A model generated the notes under the pieces. The model did not search any database. It was not told where the DNA came from and was given only the letters and a program-made list of their open reading frames with translations. Below are positions 1 through 13,000 of a DNA stretch of 64,000 nucleotides, piece after piece (positions within the stretch are counted from its first letter, which is position 1; each line of letters starts with the position of its first letter). A program made the position numbers and the translations under genes. This DNA is from Acanthaster planci (lineage: Eukaryota; Echinodermata; Asteroidea; Valvatida; Acanthasteridae), in the NCBI RefSeq assembly GCF_001949145.1, contig NW_019091429.1, positions 115,212 through 179,211 of the forward strand, in the 5' to 3' direction.

Positions 1-365
1 TCCGGCCCTTTTCCAATTTGTGTGTCATTTTGAACTTACACATATTAGCTTTAAACATTATGCAAACAACAATATGACAGTTTGCTGTCCCGCTATAGTC
101 AAAAATCTCGCATTTATTACAATGGTTCACTTATTCAAATGGCACACATTGTTTCTTTGACCTTATCAGTCGGCAAACTATCATAAGCCAGTAATCTCGT
201 ATGATACAAAGTTTTCACAAATCCATAAGAAAATCTTGATACGGCAACTGTCTGTGTTTCTTGGCTCAAAACATTCCGCCAAAAGTTATCCGTCACTTTC
301 ATGACTAAATTCTGAACTGATAACAAATAACTGGTGATTATATCACATTACTAAGTTCAGCTGAC

Positions 366-3300
366 CTTTGACTTGTTGTTTATAGGATTGGAACTGGTTG
401 GTGAGTAGCTCCCTCTTGCTGTTAACCCTGTCCAGCTTCTCTTGTCCAGTGGTCAAATCCTGCAGTATGTCTTCTAGTTTGGCTTCCTCGGTTTTCCTGG
501 AAGCAAGCAGATCCATGTGCTGCCTGTGGGTGTGGAAATATGTTTGGAATAATAATCCTTGAAACTTGGTACAGCTTTGAACTTTGCAGACATGCAGAGA
601 TGTCAGTTTAGTCCCACTTTAGCTATATTTGGTCACATCTCAAATGGACAAATCCAGCGATGTTTCACTGGACATTACCCTGACAGCCCCCCCTCAGTGA
701 TCCTCAGAAGATTCTATTTCGTCCTGCTTTGCCTCAGTGAAACAGATTCATGGATCACCTCCGGAGATGAGTTTTACTAAATCACTCAAAGCAGTCAATA
801 TTTGTATAGTCTGGTTCCCTCTTTATCTTTGGCACTGTGAACAGTGCATTTGTACTGTTCTCCTTCATTTGGTGAAAGAAGACAGAAAAGGAAATATGTT
901 TTCAGAACGAAAACCCCTGCAAATTAGCTTGGGTAAAGCCTATGCAATTGGATGGTGAAAGAAAAATAAACTCCACATGGTCAGTGGTATGATTCAAACA
1001 CAATCCATAGGCTGAACTTGGACACACGATTTGCATAATGCAGAAAGCACTTAGGATTCAAAAGCCATGACTCTTAGCCATCTTGTTAGGGAACAAAGTT
1101 TTGGAATAAAGTATGACGGGGTCTACATCCCGACGTGGTTTTTATGCGAATAAGAGTAATATGCATTTTAATCACTTGGTCATATGATCATTAAATATTG
1201 TATTCAAGACAGAGGCACAGCACTGTGATGTCAATCAGACTAACCTGGTAAGCTGAGCCACCTTGCTATCCCACTGTCTACACTGTTCCTCTAAGCCTTC
1301 TTCCTCTCTATGCAGGGTGACTGCCCTAGCTTCCATGGCTGATAGCTCCGTGGTCAGACGTTCCTTCTCTGATCGCTGTAGGCTCAGCTGCTTGCTGGTT
1401 CGCTCCAACTCTGCTCGCTTCTCCTGGCAAGACACCTGCAGCGTTTCCAACTCAGCCTTCTCCTAGAGATACAATAGTTACAATCCATAAACACCTTGGA
1501 CAGGTTGACAATTGCTGTTGCTGAAAGCCTGCTATGTGGATGGTTTAAACTGCTAGTAAAACACTGTTAAGTGCTACTGCGTTCTGCACCATATTGTGCG
1601 ATACGTGCAATGTATTCCAGTCTCCATATAAGGACAGGTCCATATAAGGAGAGGGTCCGGCATTACGTATGCAAGGCAGATACCACTGACATAACCAGAA
1701 GGGGTGTTTAACAAAACTTAATATAAAATGACAGATCAACCATCACTGGGGATTCGTCAGTTCTTAACCTTTTTGACAAAAAAGGGGTATTTATGAGTGT
1801 GCTGGAACACTTTTGAGGATAATGTTCATAAAACCAGCTTGGAGTGGGGTCTTCGATAAATAGAGTTGACTTCAGTTTGGGCTCTTGACCACTTGCTGCT
1901 GGGGTTGCCGGTACCGGAGACGTATTCTTTATACGCATGGCCAGGGTCTCAGAAATCAGACAAAGGGAACTGGGCCTTGTAACAAAAGACTGTACTCGTA
2001 ACAAAAGACCAGGCTGCTGGGCATTACCAACATTTTATCACTCTCAATAGTGGAGATAATCCAGCCTTGTTTTGAAACAGTATACCACGGTTTGGGGCAT
2101 TTAGTACGAGCGGATTACATGTACCAACTTCAAACTACCTTTAAAATTACTGCATGCCATGGCATCCTCTTAGTAAGATAAGAGCCCACTTTGTGAGGTT
2201 TCTTTGAGGATTCCAACCACACACAGGGTTTGACTTTAATGCATGTGAACTGGAACACGCATACCGTGTCAGGAAAATCTACTCTTGTGAGCAGGCCACT
2301 ACAGCCCCTCCCACAATGCCAAGGTTTCTCTCCATCTGAGGTGGCACCACGCTCACACGCACATTCTTCAGCTTGATGCGTACTGTACATGCATTCGACA
2401 CATTTTTTTTATCACCTGTCTATGAGAGTTGTGTTACCAGTAATGACTTATAAGTCTGATTGTCAAATGACACTACACCTGCAAGGCAGCTAGCTGGGTT
2501 TTCTCTAAGTCTCCCATCTTGGCCTCGTGCTGCATCTTCAGTGCCTCCAGCTCTGTCTTCTCCAGCTGGATCATCTCCAGGGTGTGCTTCAGGTCAGCTC
2601 GGCTCTTATTGATGCTAGCCTGAACGTCTTGCAAGGTGCGGTTCTCCTTCTCGGCATCCAGGTGCTGCTGGGCAAGGGTTGAGCGCTGATCCTCGATTGT
2701 GGTCAATAGGTCGTGTTTCTGGTGGTTCAGGTCGTCCAGGATTACCCTGGTTTCCTGGAAATCAACAAGGTTGTACCTTGATGAGTGGAAATAGTTTCAG
2801 GCAAACTGAACAGAAACCAATCGAATCCAGTAGTAACTGGTAATGGAGCACTTGTCTGTATTTCATCCCTAATGGTTCAGGTCAGTGAGTGCTACTTTAC
2901 CACTCACCACCAAGAGTCACATTATAACTGACCTTCACTTTCTGTTTCAATGATGTCAATTCATTCTCTGCATCTCGCAATGCAATGACCAGCTCCTTGC
3001 TGTTAGTGTCTAGGTCAGAAGTCAGGTCCTTCAGGTCAGCTTGCTTCCTGCCAATCTCTCGGTTAAGCTCAATCAATCTTTGGTTCTCCTCTTCCACCTG
3101 CACATACAGAAGTGAAGTAATTGATTGATGGGAACGCTGATTTGATTTCACCATCTGTACTGTTAAATCAGTGAAGCTGATACAGATGACAGAAGTTGAC
3201 ATTTTGTGACAATGATGATTTTGATGACATGATAACTGTGATGACAACCATGAAAATGACAGTAGTAGACGTGATGAGATTGATAATGGTGCTAACAATG

Positions 3301-6300
3301 ATGGTAATGACAGTTATGACAAAACTGATTGCAATGATAATAACAAGACTGATTGCCACTGAAGATAACGAGTAGTTACAAAATGCATTAGGTATGTAAC
3401 TCTGCCACGATGCCTTGTACCTGTTCTTCAAGTCTCTGCAGCTCTGCAGTCTTATCAGCTATGAGTTGGTTCTGCTGTCTTGCGTTGTCCTGCTGTTCTG
3501 TTGCTTTCTCTTCTACCAGCAACAACTCTGCTTGAACCTTCTGCAGTCTGGACACAAAGGTACCCCCCAAATGCCATATTTAATCAATAAAAGTGACCAG
3601 GATGTCCAATACTGGCCCATCGAGGCGTTCTCTTGCCAATAGCTAATAAATTTGAATTGGTGGCCAATCAAAACACTTCTTGTGTAGCTTAGTGAATGGA
3701 AGTAAATCAACTCTTTGAGACAGATGGGCTGATTTTTAGTTCATAAATCGCAACACTTTGAGTGGAATATCGAAACCACTAGGCACTGTAAAATACATAG
3801 ATGGCCATACCGTTTAGTTCACTTACATTAGTTCACAAGTGTAACCAAGTTCATCACAAGTCCATCACAAATCCATCAAATCACAATGTCTGATTAAAAG
3901 CAGCAGGGGACTGTGACAACTGTCAAAAGAATGTGTCAATCACAGTTCAACTGAATAGATGGTGACATAACTTGAGGCTTAATGACTTATGACAGGCTTT
4001 TGATGGGCTTCACTGCTACACTGCTTGAGTGTAATGCTAGCAATAGGGAAAAAAGACTAACCACAAGATTATTCTAGAGTTCCACAGCAAAAGATACTGT
4101 ATGAACTCATATAAGAAGTCTTCTCCAATTCCATTGGTAGTGAATGAGGATTAAAATACCTGTCTGTGGCCTGTTCAATTTTTCCCTCAAGTGATCGAAA
4201 CATGCTATCCTTCTCATTAAGTATATCGTCCACCGCCCTCATCTTGTCTTCCTGACTCCGCCTCTCCTCTTCCATGTCCTTGACATCGTGCTGCATTTGG
4301 TCGAGGTGTTCCTGAGCTTGAACGAGGTCTTTGGCCACTTTGACCGATCGCTTCTCAATCTCTTCAGCATCTTCTTGAGCCTGCTTCAGTTTCTTGGCGC
4401 CTTCGTCATACTGCTCCAACGTGCTTCTTGCCTGTATGATTCCGTGCAAAATAAACTCAATCCATTATGGCAACTAGGGTTATATTAACAACAGAATACT
4501 CTCAACCTTTGAGCACATTGTAACAGTAGGAAGAGCCTCTATATAATTTTTGTTCTTCTTGTTTGGTCTGCTAAGCTCCCCAAACCAATTTGATGTTTTC
4601 ATGCAAAAAAGTCCCCTTCGGAAGTAAAAGTAAGAAAACAAGAGTAAAATTGGAGTTTAGAATATCAACTAACCATTCTTTTTTAGCCTTTTCCTGTGGT
4701 AGTTTCTATTAAACATTAAACTGTTCGATACAGAGTTAATATTTAAAGATCAATTTGACGCATCTGTTTCACTCATAATTATACCGTGCCAGTGGGATAA
4801 TGAATTTACTTCAAAGAAACTAGAAACCACAGTTCTGAGTTAACTGTGGGTCATGCAGCTCTGAATTATTCTGTGTAAGCAATACAACACTGTCACCCTG
4901 TGGATAACACAATATACAGAGTGAGACATGAACCTTGATTGAAAGCTGTATACACAGCATGGCCTGACTCCATCACAGGAGCTTGTGAACGTGTCTTACA
5001 CAGGATGCTTTTACCAGTATCAGTGATACATGTGCAAAGCATTTAGGGCAAATCATTCTGAATTCCATTCTGTCTTGTTTTCAATAAGTTCTTACACATG
5101 TACAATGGGTGCACCCGGGTAGCTTCAAATCTTTCTGTAGAAGTAGGGAATAGATGCTGTATTGATTTGATACGGCTCTCTAAGGTGACTTCATACCGTG
5201 ACCATGGCATTTCACCATCACTTCTAACCTTATCCGTTGCATCCTTCAGGTCTGCCTGGCATTCCTGGAGCAGCCGATCAGCCACTCGCAACTCTGCTCT
5301 CCTCTTGGCTAGCGTCCTGCCCAGGCATGCAATCTCGTCCTCCAGGTAGTCTTGATCTATGGATGCCTCCAGCATCTCATAGTCTGCCTCCTCAGGCGTG
5401 ATGGGCTCTTGACCCTCAAGGAAGTCCCTGGAATGAAACAAGCAACAACAGAAACTTGGTCTTGGTTGTTTTTCATTACACTTGATATTTCAGAAGCCCA
5501 GTAAATCACTTCAAATCTCTATAATACATGGAAATCAGTCAAATTATCCAAGACATGCAATATAGCCAAACAGGGTGGCTGAACCAAGGACTGTTAAAAC
5601 AATAAATGGTTTAGTCTCAGAGCACAATTCATAGAGCTTTGTAATGAGTTAATAAAGTGCATTATCCAGTAACAACAGAATAATTCAGGCCAGCCTTTTA
5701 GACAACCGTGCAGGACTGGGTAGTTAAATAAAAGGTATTGCCTCTAAGCAATTGGAAATTTCAAGGACTACTGAGCACACTTCATCGCTTGTCATAGGTG
5801 TTTCAGAATACAGCAAGTTGGTTGCATGTTGGGTTCTCAAAATTAGTTTTAAAAGAGATCCTAATTGAAGCAAGTCTTTCAAAGTGTTTTTCGGTCATTC
5901 CTAGATGAAGCATAAATGTCACGCATTATTAAAGCATCTTCAAAGTATTTGTTTGTTCTTTCTCCCAGCCTTATAATTTTTTTGTTATAATTATTAACAT
6001 CCAAAGATAGAATGAATAGTTACATACTGCCGCCAAAACCTTCGGCTCTGAGTTATATTCTCTGAAACTCTGCTTTTCAGAAATCCCATCTTCATTAAGG
6101 ATAATCTGCAATCAGAGCTGACGTTACCTCCTGCGACTTTTCCTGTCTATGTTGGTGTTGAGTTCTTGCAACTCTCTTGCTGCAGCATCTCTCTGGCGCC
6201 GTATGTCAATGTCGGCATTGTGTAGCGCCCTCAGCGTTTCCCGCTGTCGCTGGATGGCAAGCTCAAGAGTTTCCAGCTCCTTGTTCCGATTCTGACAGAT

Positions 6301-7063
6301 TAATCAATAATTGAGCTTCACTTAAACCTGATTGTTACACACTTGCTGTAACAAACACGTGCCATTTTCTTACAATGTACTGCGTGTCATGTCTTCATAC
6401 ATTTTACTCACGTATGCTTTAATTTTCTACATTTAACATATTTTGCAATTAATCACATGTTTTTTCATTGACTGATTGAATTAAGGCTGAACATCCAGTG
6501 ATGAGCCTGCTGTGGACTTGACTATAGCCTTAGAATCTGATTTGTTGAGAAAGCAAGTTCACTTCATTAAAGGAAATGCAGCATGCAGTTAGGGATGTCC
6601 AAGATCTAACAAGACGTCCTTAGATTCTCACCTCTAGAACTGATTTAAATTTGTCTGTTTCTGGATCTGTCCTTTTCCTCTGTAAACCATGAAAAAAAAA
6701 AGATCATTAACCCCTTCGCTACAGAGGACTGCTACTACCACACCGTTGTGTGAGGGTTAGTGCATACCACGCATACAGTCTATTCACCATGCAGCTGCTG
6801 GTTCAATGGGGCCTGCTGCTGGACAAAGCCCTCCATTCAGGGCATATCACAGCCCAGCAGTCGCGGTCAAAATAATCCAGCCGTGAAGGGGTTAAAATCA
6901 AGTCAGAGCCAGTTACAATATGGAACAATCATACTGTAACGTGTAAGACATTTACTGACAGCAAAGCAAAGCTACTAACATAAACCCCTAACAATGTCTG
7001 TTTTTTCACCTTTGATTTTCTGCATTCTGCTAGGAGCTTTTTGAGACGTGCTATCTCATCCTC
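366..7063 (-). CDS. CNTRL: CNTRL exons 24-33: second coiled coil (truncated by window)
   Basis: Exons 7010-7063, 6632-6679, 6128-6291, 5229-5427, 4160-4431, 3421-3547, 2933-3097, 2479-2754, 1245-1462 and 366-523 (residues about 1496 to 2055). Two are very short (54 and 48 bp), and they directly continue the CNVPEHHHM exon in phase 0. Conserved segments include ACLGRTLAKRRAELRVADRL (human CIEKTLLKRRSELREADRL) and SRADLKHTLEMIQLEKTELE (human HKTELKNILDMLQLENHELQ). The last visible exon ends SYKQQVK plus one codon base, and the donor GTCAGC follows, so further exons must lie left of position 366. Positions 1-365 are intron; I see no exon there. Confidence 0.92.
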
Positions 7064-10000
7064 CTAACAGAGAAAAAAGAAAGAAATTACAATCAGAAAT
7101 GAAAGCTGAAATTTTAGTGTGTTTAGAGCAAAAAGGTGGTATTTTGGTGTTCGTTTACATAGACAAGAAACGATGGAGTTCCACATGGTAAAACTATAGT
7201 ATATATTATATATATGGTACAGAATGCATGGTTTTATGAGGGATTATTTACACTGCAAGCAGTGAAACTATACCGTACCACGAGGTGATAAACTGATGTA
7301 TTCAGAAACCTGAGCAATATTTCAAGGATACCAGGTTGAGGCTGTGAGTGCTGGTCATTCAGTGGTCTTGTTAGATATGAAATCATGGACTGGTTGGCGT
7401 GGTTGATTGCTTTCTTGTACATGTACCTTGATTCTTCCTGGAGGCAATACTGTTATTGTGCAAAGTCATTCGCATAATGATCTGCACAAGAAATGGGTTT
7501 CTGCCTTTTGTGTTTTCATTGCAGAAATATTTGAGAAAGAAGACGAGAGTTGATGTCATGCTGCTTTCTATTTCGTTAACGATGCCCTTGTTTATCTAGC
7601 ATTTCCTGCAAAATTTCCGATGTTTATTCTTCACAGAATAGAAAGCAATATGACATTAACTCTTGCCTTCTTTCTCAAATACTTCGATTGTACAATTTCC
7701 CAGACTTCAGATAGATGAATCCAGCCACCATGGAAATGCTATCACTGCTCATTTGCAGTGGTGGCCCCTGCCAATGGCGGAAAGCATTGTGATGACTATT
7801 GCATGGCGCCGCTGTTCCTAGACAGTCATTCTATACAAAACCCAACACAGTGCTTTCCGCCATTAAAGGGGGCCATCTGGAACATCCAGTGAAGTGTCAT
7901 TGGGTTTGTCTATACATCTTCAGTTCTAATGTGTGCAGTGTCTTCAATGAAAAACCTTCTCCAATTTCTCAGGAATTGAACACTGTGGATGCACTCACTT
8001 ATGACTCGGGCTTTAAATCCACTGTGAGATCAGTAAATTTCATGTGCCTGCCTTTATATCTGTAAGCCTAATGTTATCGTGTTTTTCACTTTCAAATTTT
8101 TCTTTTAAATACTGACATTACTCCTACATTTGGAGGTCACGTCTGCCTGACATGGGTTGTTCGGAGTCCCTATATTGATCAGAATTTGAAATTAGAGTTT
8201 CAGAGGATAACTACTTACCATGTGATGATGTTCTGGTACATTACAGAACAAACCCCCTGGAGGTAAAATAATGGTTCTGCTTCTCTTGCTGCTTCCTGCT
8301 GGAACAGGAACAGCACTTTTGGATTCCCCTTCTGTCAATATTTCTGCGGTTCCTTCACCAGGGGGGGCGGTTTCCTCCGAGTCAACACCCAAGTTTCTTG
8401 CTGTAGTTTGTTGCGCAGGGACAGCAGTACCCAGTATGAGTCCAGGTGTGGGACCCCCTGGCACAGCCCCAACAACTGTTGCGAGTGGGATCTGAGCCAT
8501 GACTGGTTGACCGGTAGGGGGTGCCACTCCTGCAGTGGCAATCGGTGCTCCTTGAACATTAACATTTGCTCCTGATGTGGAATGACACAAGAGCAACTTC
8601 AAATGGATGAACTAAAAATATCCAGAAAGATCTAGGACGGCAATTTCAACAGAAATCCAGTGTATCTACCTCAGCGTAGTCAGATTTTGATACAAAAATG
8701 CAGCTTTGATTACATAACAAATGAAACAAAACCACGTCTCTATGCACTGATAAAAAAAGATATAACAATATCTCGGCAAACGTTCTACAATTCTCAGCAA
8801 GTTCGATCAGCGGCAATTTGTTAACCACTGGTTGAGTTTGCCTGGTGCCCGGTATGTATTTCAAGCATAGGTTACCAGTCCAAACTGGCCATTGGTTGAC
8901 AATTGTTGCTGATTGAACTTAACCTGTGAATCGTATGCTTGACAAAGATCTTTGCAGTTTTAAAATCAGCCCAAAATTTAATTGCACCAACACAAAAATT
9001 GATTTGAACTGTTCAAAAACAAAATCAATGAGGTCAAATGAAAGCCCACCCTGTGATTCTGGCATGTCGGAGGTTTGTTGCTGGACTTGTCCAGTCCCAA
9101 TTGTCTGGCTAACAGCTGGTGGAACAGCAAACTGCACTGTCCTAGGCCTACCATCCACGTAACCAGCCTGTTGTCCTTGTGTGCTGCCAACAGGGTATGC
9201 CATCGAAACGGGTGGCTGAACATTTCCATCGGAAGGCATCCCGGCAGGCACTGGTTGACCAGAGGATTGTGGGATTCCTCGACTTTGATCTGCTGGCTGG
9301 TTTGTGGGGAAGCCTGGTGCTGCCCTTACTGTTCCATGAGGGGTTACCTTGGGATAGCTCAACGGTGGTGGCTGAGGGCCCATGCCCTGTGGATTTGGAA
9401 TAGCCGAAGGCAACCCTGGTCCATTTCTCAAGCCCTGGTTTGGCCGAGGTTGTCCGGATGTACCTGAGTGCACGGCTACACCGTCTTGATATGAAGTTGA
9501 GTGTAAGTCGCTTCGTTGCTGAGGGACGGTTTGCTGGGTAGAAGTTGGTGGTGGGCGTGGCTGATTTGGAAGACTGGGCGGTGCTTGGGATGGCAAACGG
9601 TGGGCAGCTGCAGCAGTGGGCTGTAAAAAATCAGTCCTATGTATTAGACATTAACACACTTTTAAATTTTCCATTTTTAGTATTAGCACGTTAACAGTGA
9701 TTTTTTTTTTAAAGTACAATTATAGCTTTAAACTCCTCTGCCCGAAACATTGCCTGAGTAAAAAATAAAAATCTGGCATGGAATACAGAGGTTGCAGGAA
9801 AGTTTGAATACACTTGCAGTGCACTGACCGATTAAAAGTATGGGAGGTCAATTGGTGTGCTATCCGTGGATTGGATGACACCCAGTCCGCAGCAGAGTTG
9901 TTGACTGGTATTGCTGACTTGGACTTGAGTCAGATTCCAGTTGCCAGTTTTTTGACTTGAGGTTTGACTTGGGGAAAATATGACTTGCAATTTGATTTGA

Positions 10001-13000
10001 ACAAATTTGGCTTGCTAGCATACCAAGTTTTCTTGAAATAAATGCTGTACCAGATGAAATGCATGTGTGACTTTCCATGTACAAAAGCCAAAACTCTGTG
10101 ATGCCAATATACTGATGTTATATCACCAGAAAGCCGACCATATCATGATGAACAAATTAAGCCTTTAGGTGAGACCAGTTTGGCAAAACATCATGCGTGT
10201 ACTTCACATCATAAAAAAGTTTAAATCCCGTATCAGTAATGAGTTCTGATGAAAAATGACTTGGGGGTTGACTGATGATCTAACTCATAACTTGACTTGG
10301 GAAATTATGCCAAGCGACTTGACTTGACAAAAAAAAGGGCTTTTAGTTACAATACTGGTCCACAGATGTGGAGGATGCATTGAACAATATGCCAACAGTG
10401 CAATTTACTTGCAGAAATCCTCCAGAAATGCAGCACATTTTTCCCCAAACTACGTCATTCTGCATTACCTGCATCGGTGGACTGTATATATACGCTGATG
10501 GACGGGATCCTGCTTGTTGCTGTGTAACAAATGCAGGTGGAATTCCATTCACAGGCCGATCACCTATTCCTGGGGCTGACATGAAGCTCCTTTGCTGCTG
10601 CAATGCATGTTTCAGTCTCTCAATTTCTCGAAGCAGATGCTCCAGATTAGAATCATTTGTGGTGGGTGGAATCCCTCCTATTAAACAAGTCAATTATTAC
10701 CAAGTCAAGGAATAGAGAAAGTTGATGGAAAAGAACTCTAGCCAACAGGTCTTGGTACAATTGTTCCGAGGTAAGTCCATGAAAAGGTTCCCTTTTTGCC
10801 AAAGATGTAACGTCAGGTTTACTGCGATTACACAATCATCACAAAGACTGGTCATGTAAACATTTTTGTGGGCATTCTGCAGCCAGATGCCCAACTTTAG
10901 AGCACAAAAATCCACTGAAGTCCATGGACGTCTTCAAAGGTGAAACATCTGTCTTGTATGGGACTTAGCATGTGCAACATCAAGGGCTTCCCTACAGACA
11001 AATACTTGGTGTCAAGACAGCACCATTTGGATTGATTTCTTGAGTAAAAAAAATTTGTGAGTGATGAGGAAAACACTCCAGCAGAATCCTTCCTTTGTAT
11101 GTCAAACTTTTAAAGGTGACACCAAAGTACAGAAGTAACGATACTGACTGTACCACATGCTACGGCGTAGATATACACCACTGATTTTAGGGAGTGGACA
11201 TTTTGCCAGCAAAAGTTCCAAAACAATATTCTGCTGGTGGCCTTGTTCTGATTGGTCCATATTTATGAACCATTGATAGCTTTTTAACTGGTCTGGTAAT
11301 ATTGTCGACAATAGTGGAGCTCTTCCTCAGAACATGGAGTCACTTGCAGCGGTGCCTGACTCACAATGTATTCTTACATTGTAAACTTGACCATCGAGTT
11401 TCCTAATGTGACGCATCATGATGCCAACATTTTGATTTGAAAATCTTCAAATTTCCTGACATGGACTTCTTAAGGCACTTCAACAAACAATTTGAGAATA
11501 TTTCACATTGACATTTGAGAAGTTCTTCAAAGTCGATCAAGTCTAAAAAAAATCATTATTTTTCACTCATTTAACCAACTTCAAGTATGGAGAAAATTAT
11601 TCCATTGTGTTTGGTCGCATTATTTGCACAAGAGAAAAACTTGGAAAATGGGGATATTGGATATTTGAAAGAGAAACAGGAACCTGAGATTTATGCACGG
11701 GAACACTGAAGCTCGATCAAACTCCACTTAGAGAGACAATAACTACGGCAAACATATTGCTCTAACTACTGGCAGAAAATACAAATGGGCCACGTTATGG
11801 GCCAGGCCACATTAAGGTATATGTACATCAACGGTGGTGATGTCACAAATATGGACAAATAGAACAAACTTCCAGCAGAATATCGTTTTGGAACTCTTGC
11901 CGGCTATGGCCAAATATCCACTGCCTTCGTTTGATGAAGAATCTATCATTCCTCAGCCATCTACCTGTCATGCCTGGTTGGGGCATAGTGAACCTGTTGA
12001 GTGCATCATGAAGCTTCAATATCTCAGCCCTCTGCTCCTCCAGAGTGTCGTACAAAGCACCAATCTCGTTTCGCTGATCCGCTAAAACATACAAAGAAAA
12101 AACCCAATGTATTCCCACAAAACCTACGAGTTCAGAATTTCTCGTAACAATGGATGGACCACACAATTTTTTTGCAGTGCAGCTATGCCAAGCATTGGGA
12201 TAAATCATTCATGACACACAATCTACCACTCGGATGATTGTTTTTAGTCAGTTGCTGTGTGTAATTCATCGACTTCTGCTCTATGCTGTATCTCAACCAG
12301 TCTGTTCAGAGAAAACTGGTTGGGTACAAATAAAAACAATTAGAAACTGACATTTTGGGAAGGAATTCCTATTTCAAGTGGCTTCTTATTTGTCCAACAT
12401 CTGACAAACACCTGGTTTGGGGTGGAATGCACCAACTCTTGACATGAATGTCTTCAACAAACAGCAGATGATGGGGAAGATAAGTTGTCAAGTTTTCATC
12501 TTTGCTGCTGAAGTGCATCTTGTGATATTATGATACCGCATTCAAATCCCAAACCCGGACTGACCAAGCGTCTTTGAGGTTGCATCTCCCCGTTGCATCT
12601 CTTGCTGTAACTGCTTCTCTCTGTCGGCCAGGGTATGGTGCAGCCTTGCCATCTCATCCTCAGCTCGGGCAAGCTCCTGAGCAGCCCGTCGAGCTCTCTC
12701 CCTGGCACGCGACTCAACCTGGGGCAGGTCAAAACAATACACAAGGTGTAAGCAAATGTGGATATGCTGCTCAGTTTAGCTTGTTGGATTAAATAAATCA
12801 GTTTAATACGGCTTACACTTAAGCAGAATCTGAGGGACCGGTGTTATAAAACACATACCAACTGCTTTATGTTGTGGTGTAGTTTACGATAAAACTAGCT
12901 TCCCTTTCCTCAGTAATCCAAGAAGAATTCTAGTTTCTTTCACCTCTGTGTCCGGAAAGTGCAATGGTCCATGGATCACCTCAAGAGGTTAGTTTTACTT

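Noticed and set aside
3168-3431. Ile/Val/Thr-rich frame resembling a membrane protein
   Set aside because: Produced by the ATGACA low-complexity stretch in an intron.
7424-7434. 11-bp micro-exon between CNTRL exons 8219-8571 and 7010-7063
   Set aside because: Acceptor and donor flank it, but 11 bp would break the frame, and the neighbouring exons already join in phase as in human centriolin.
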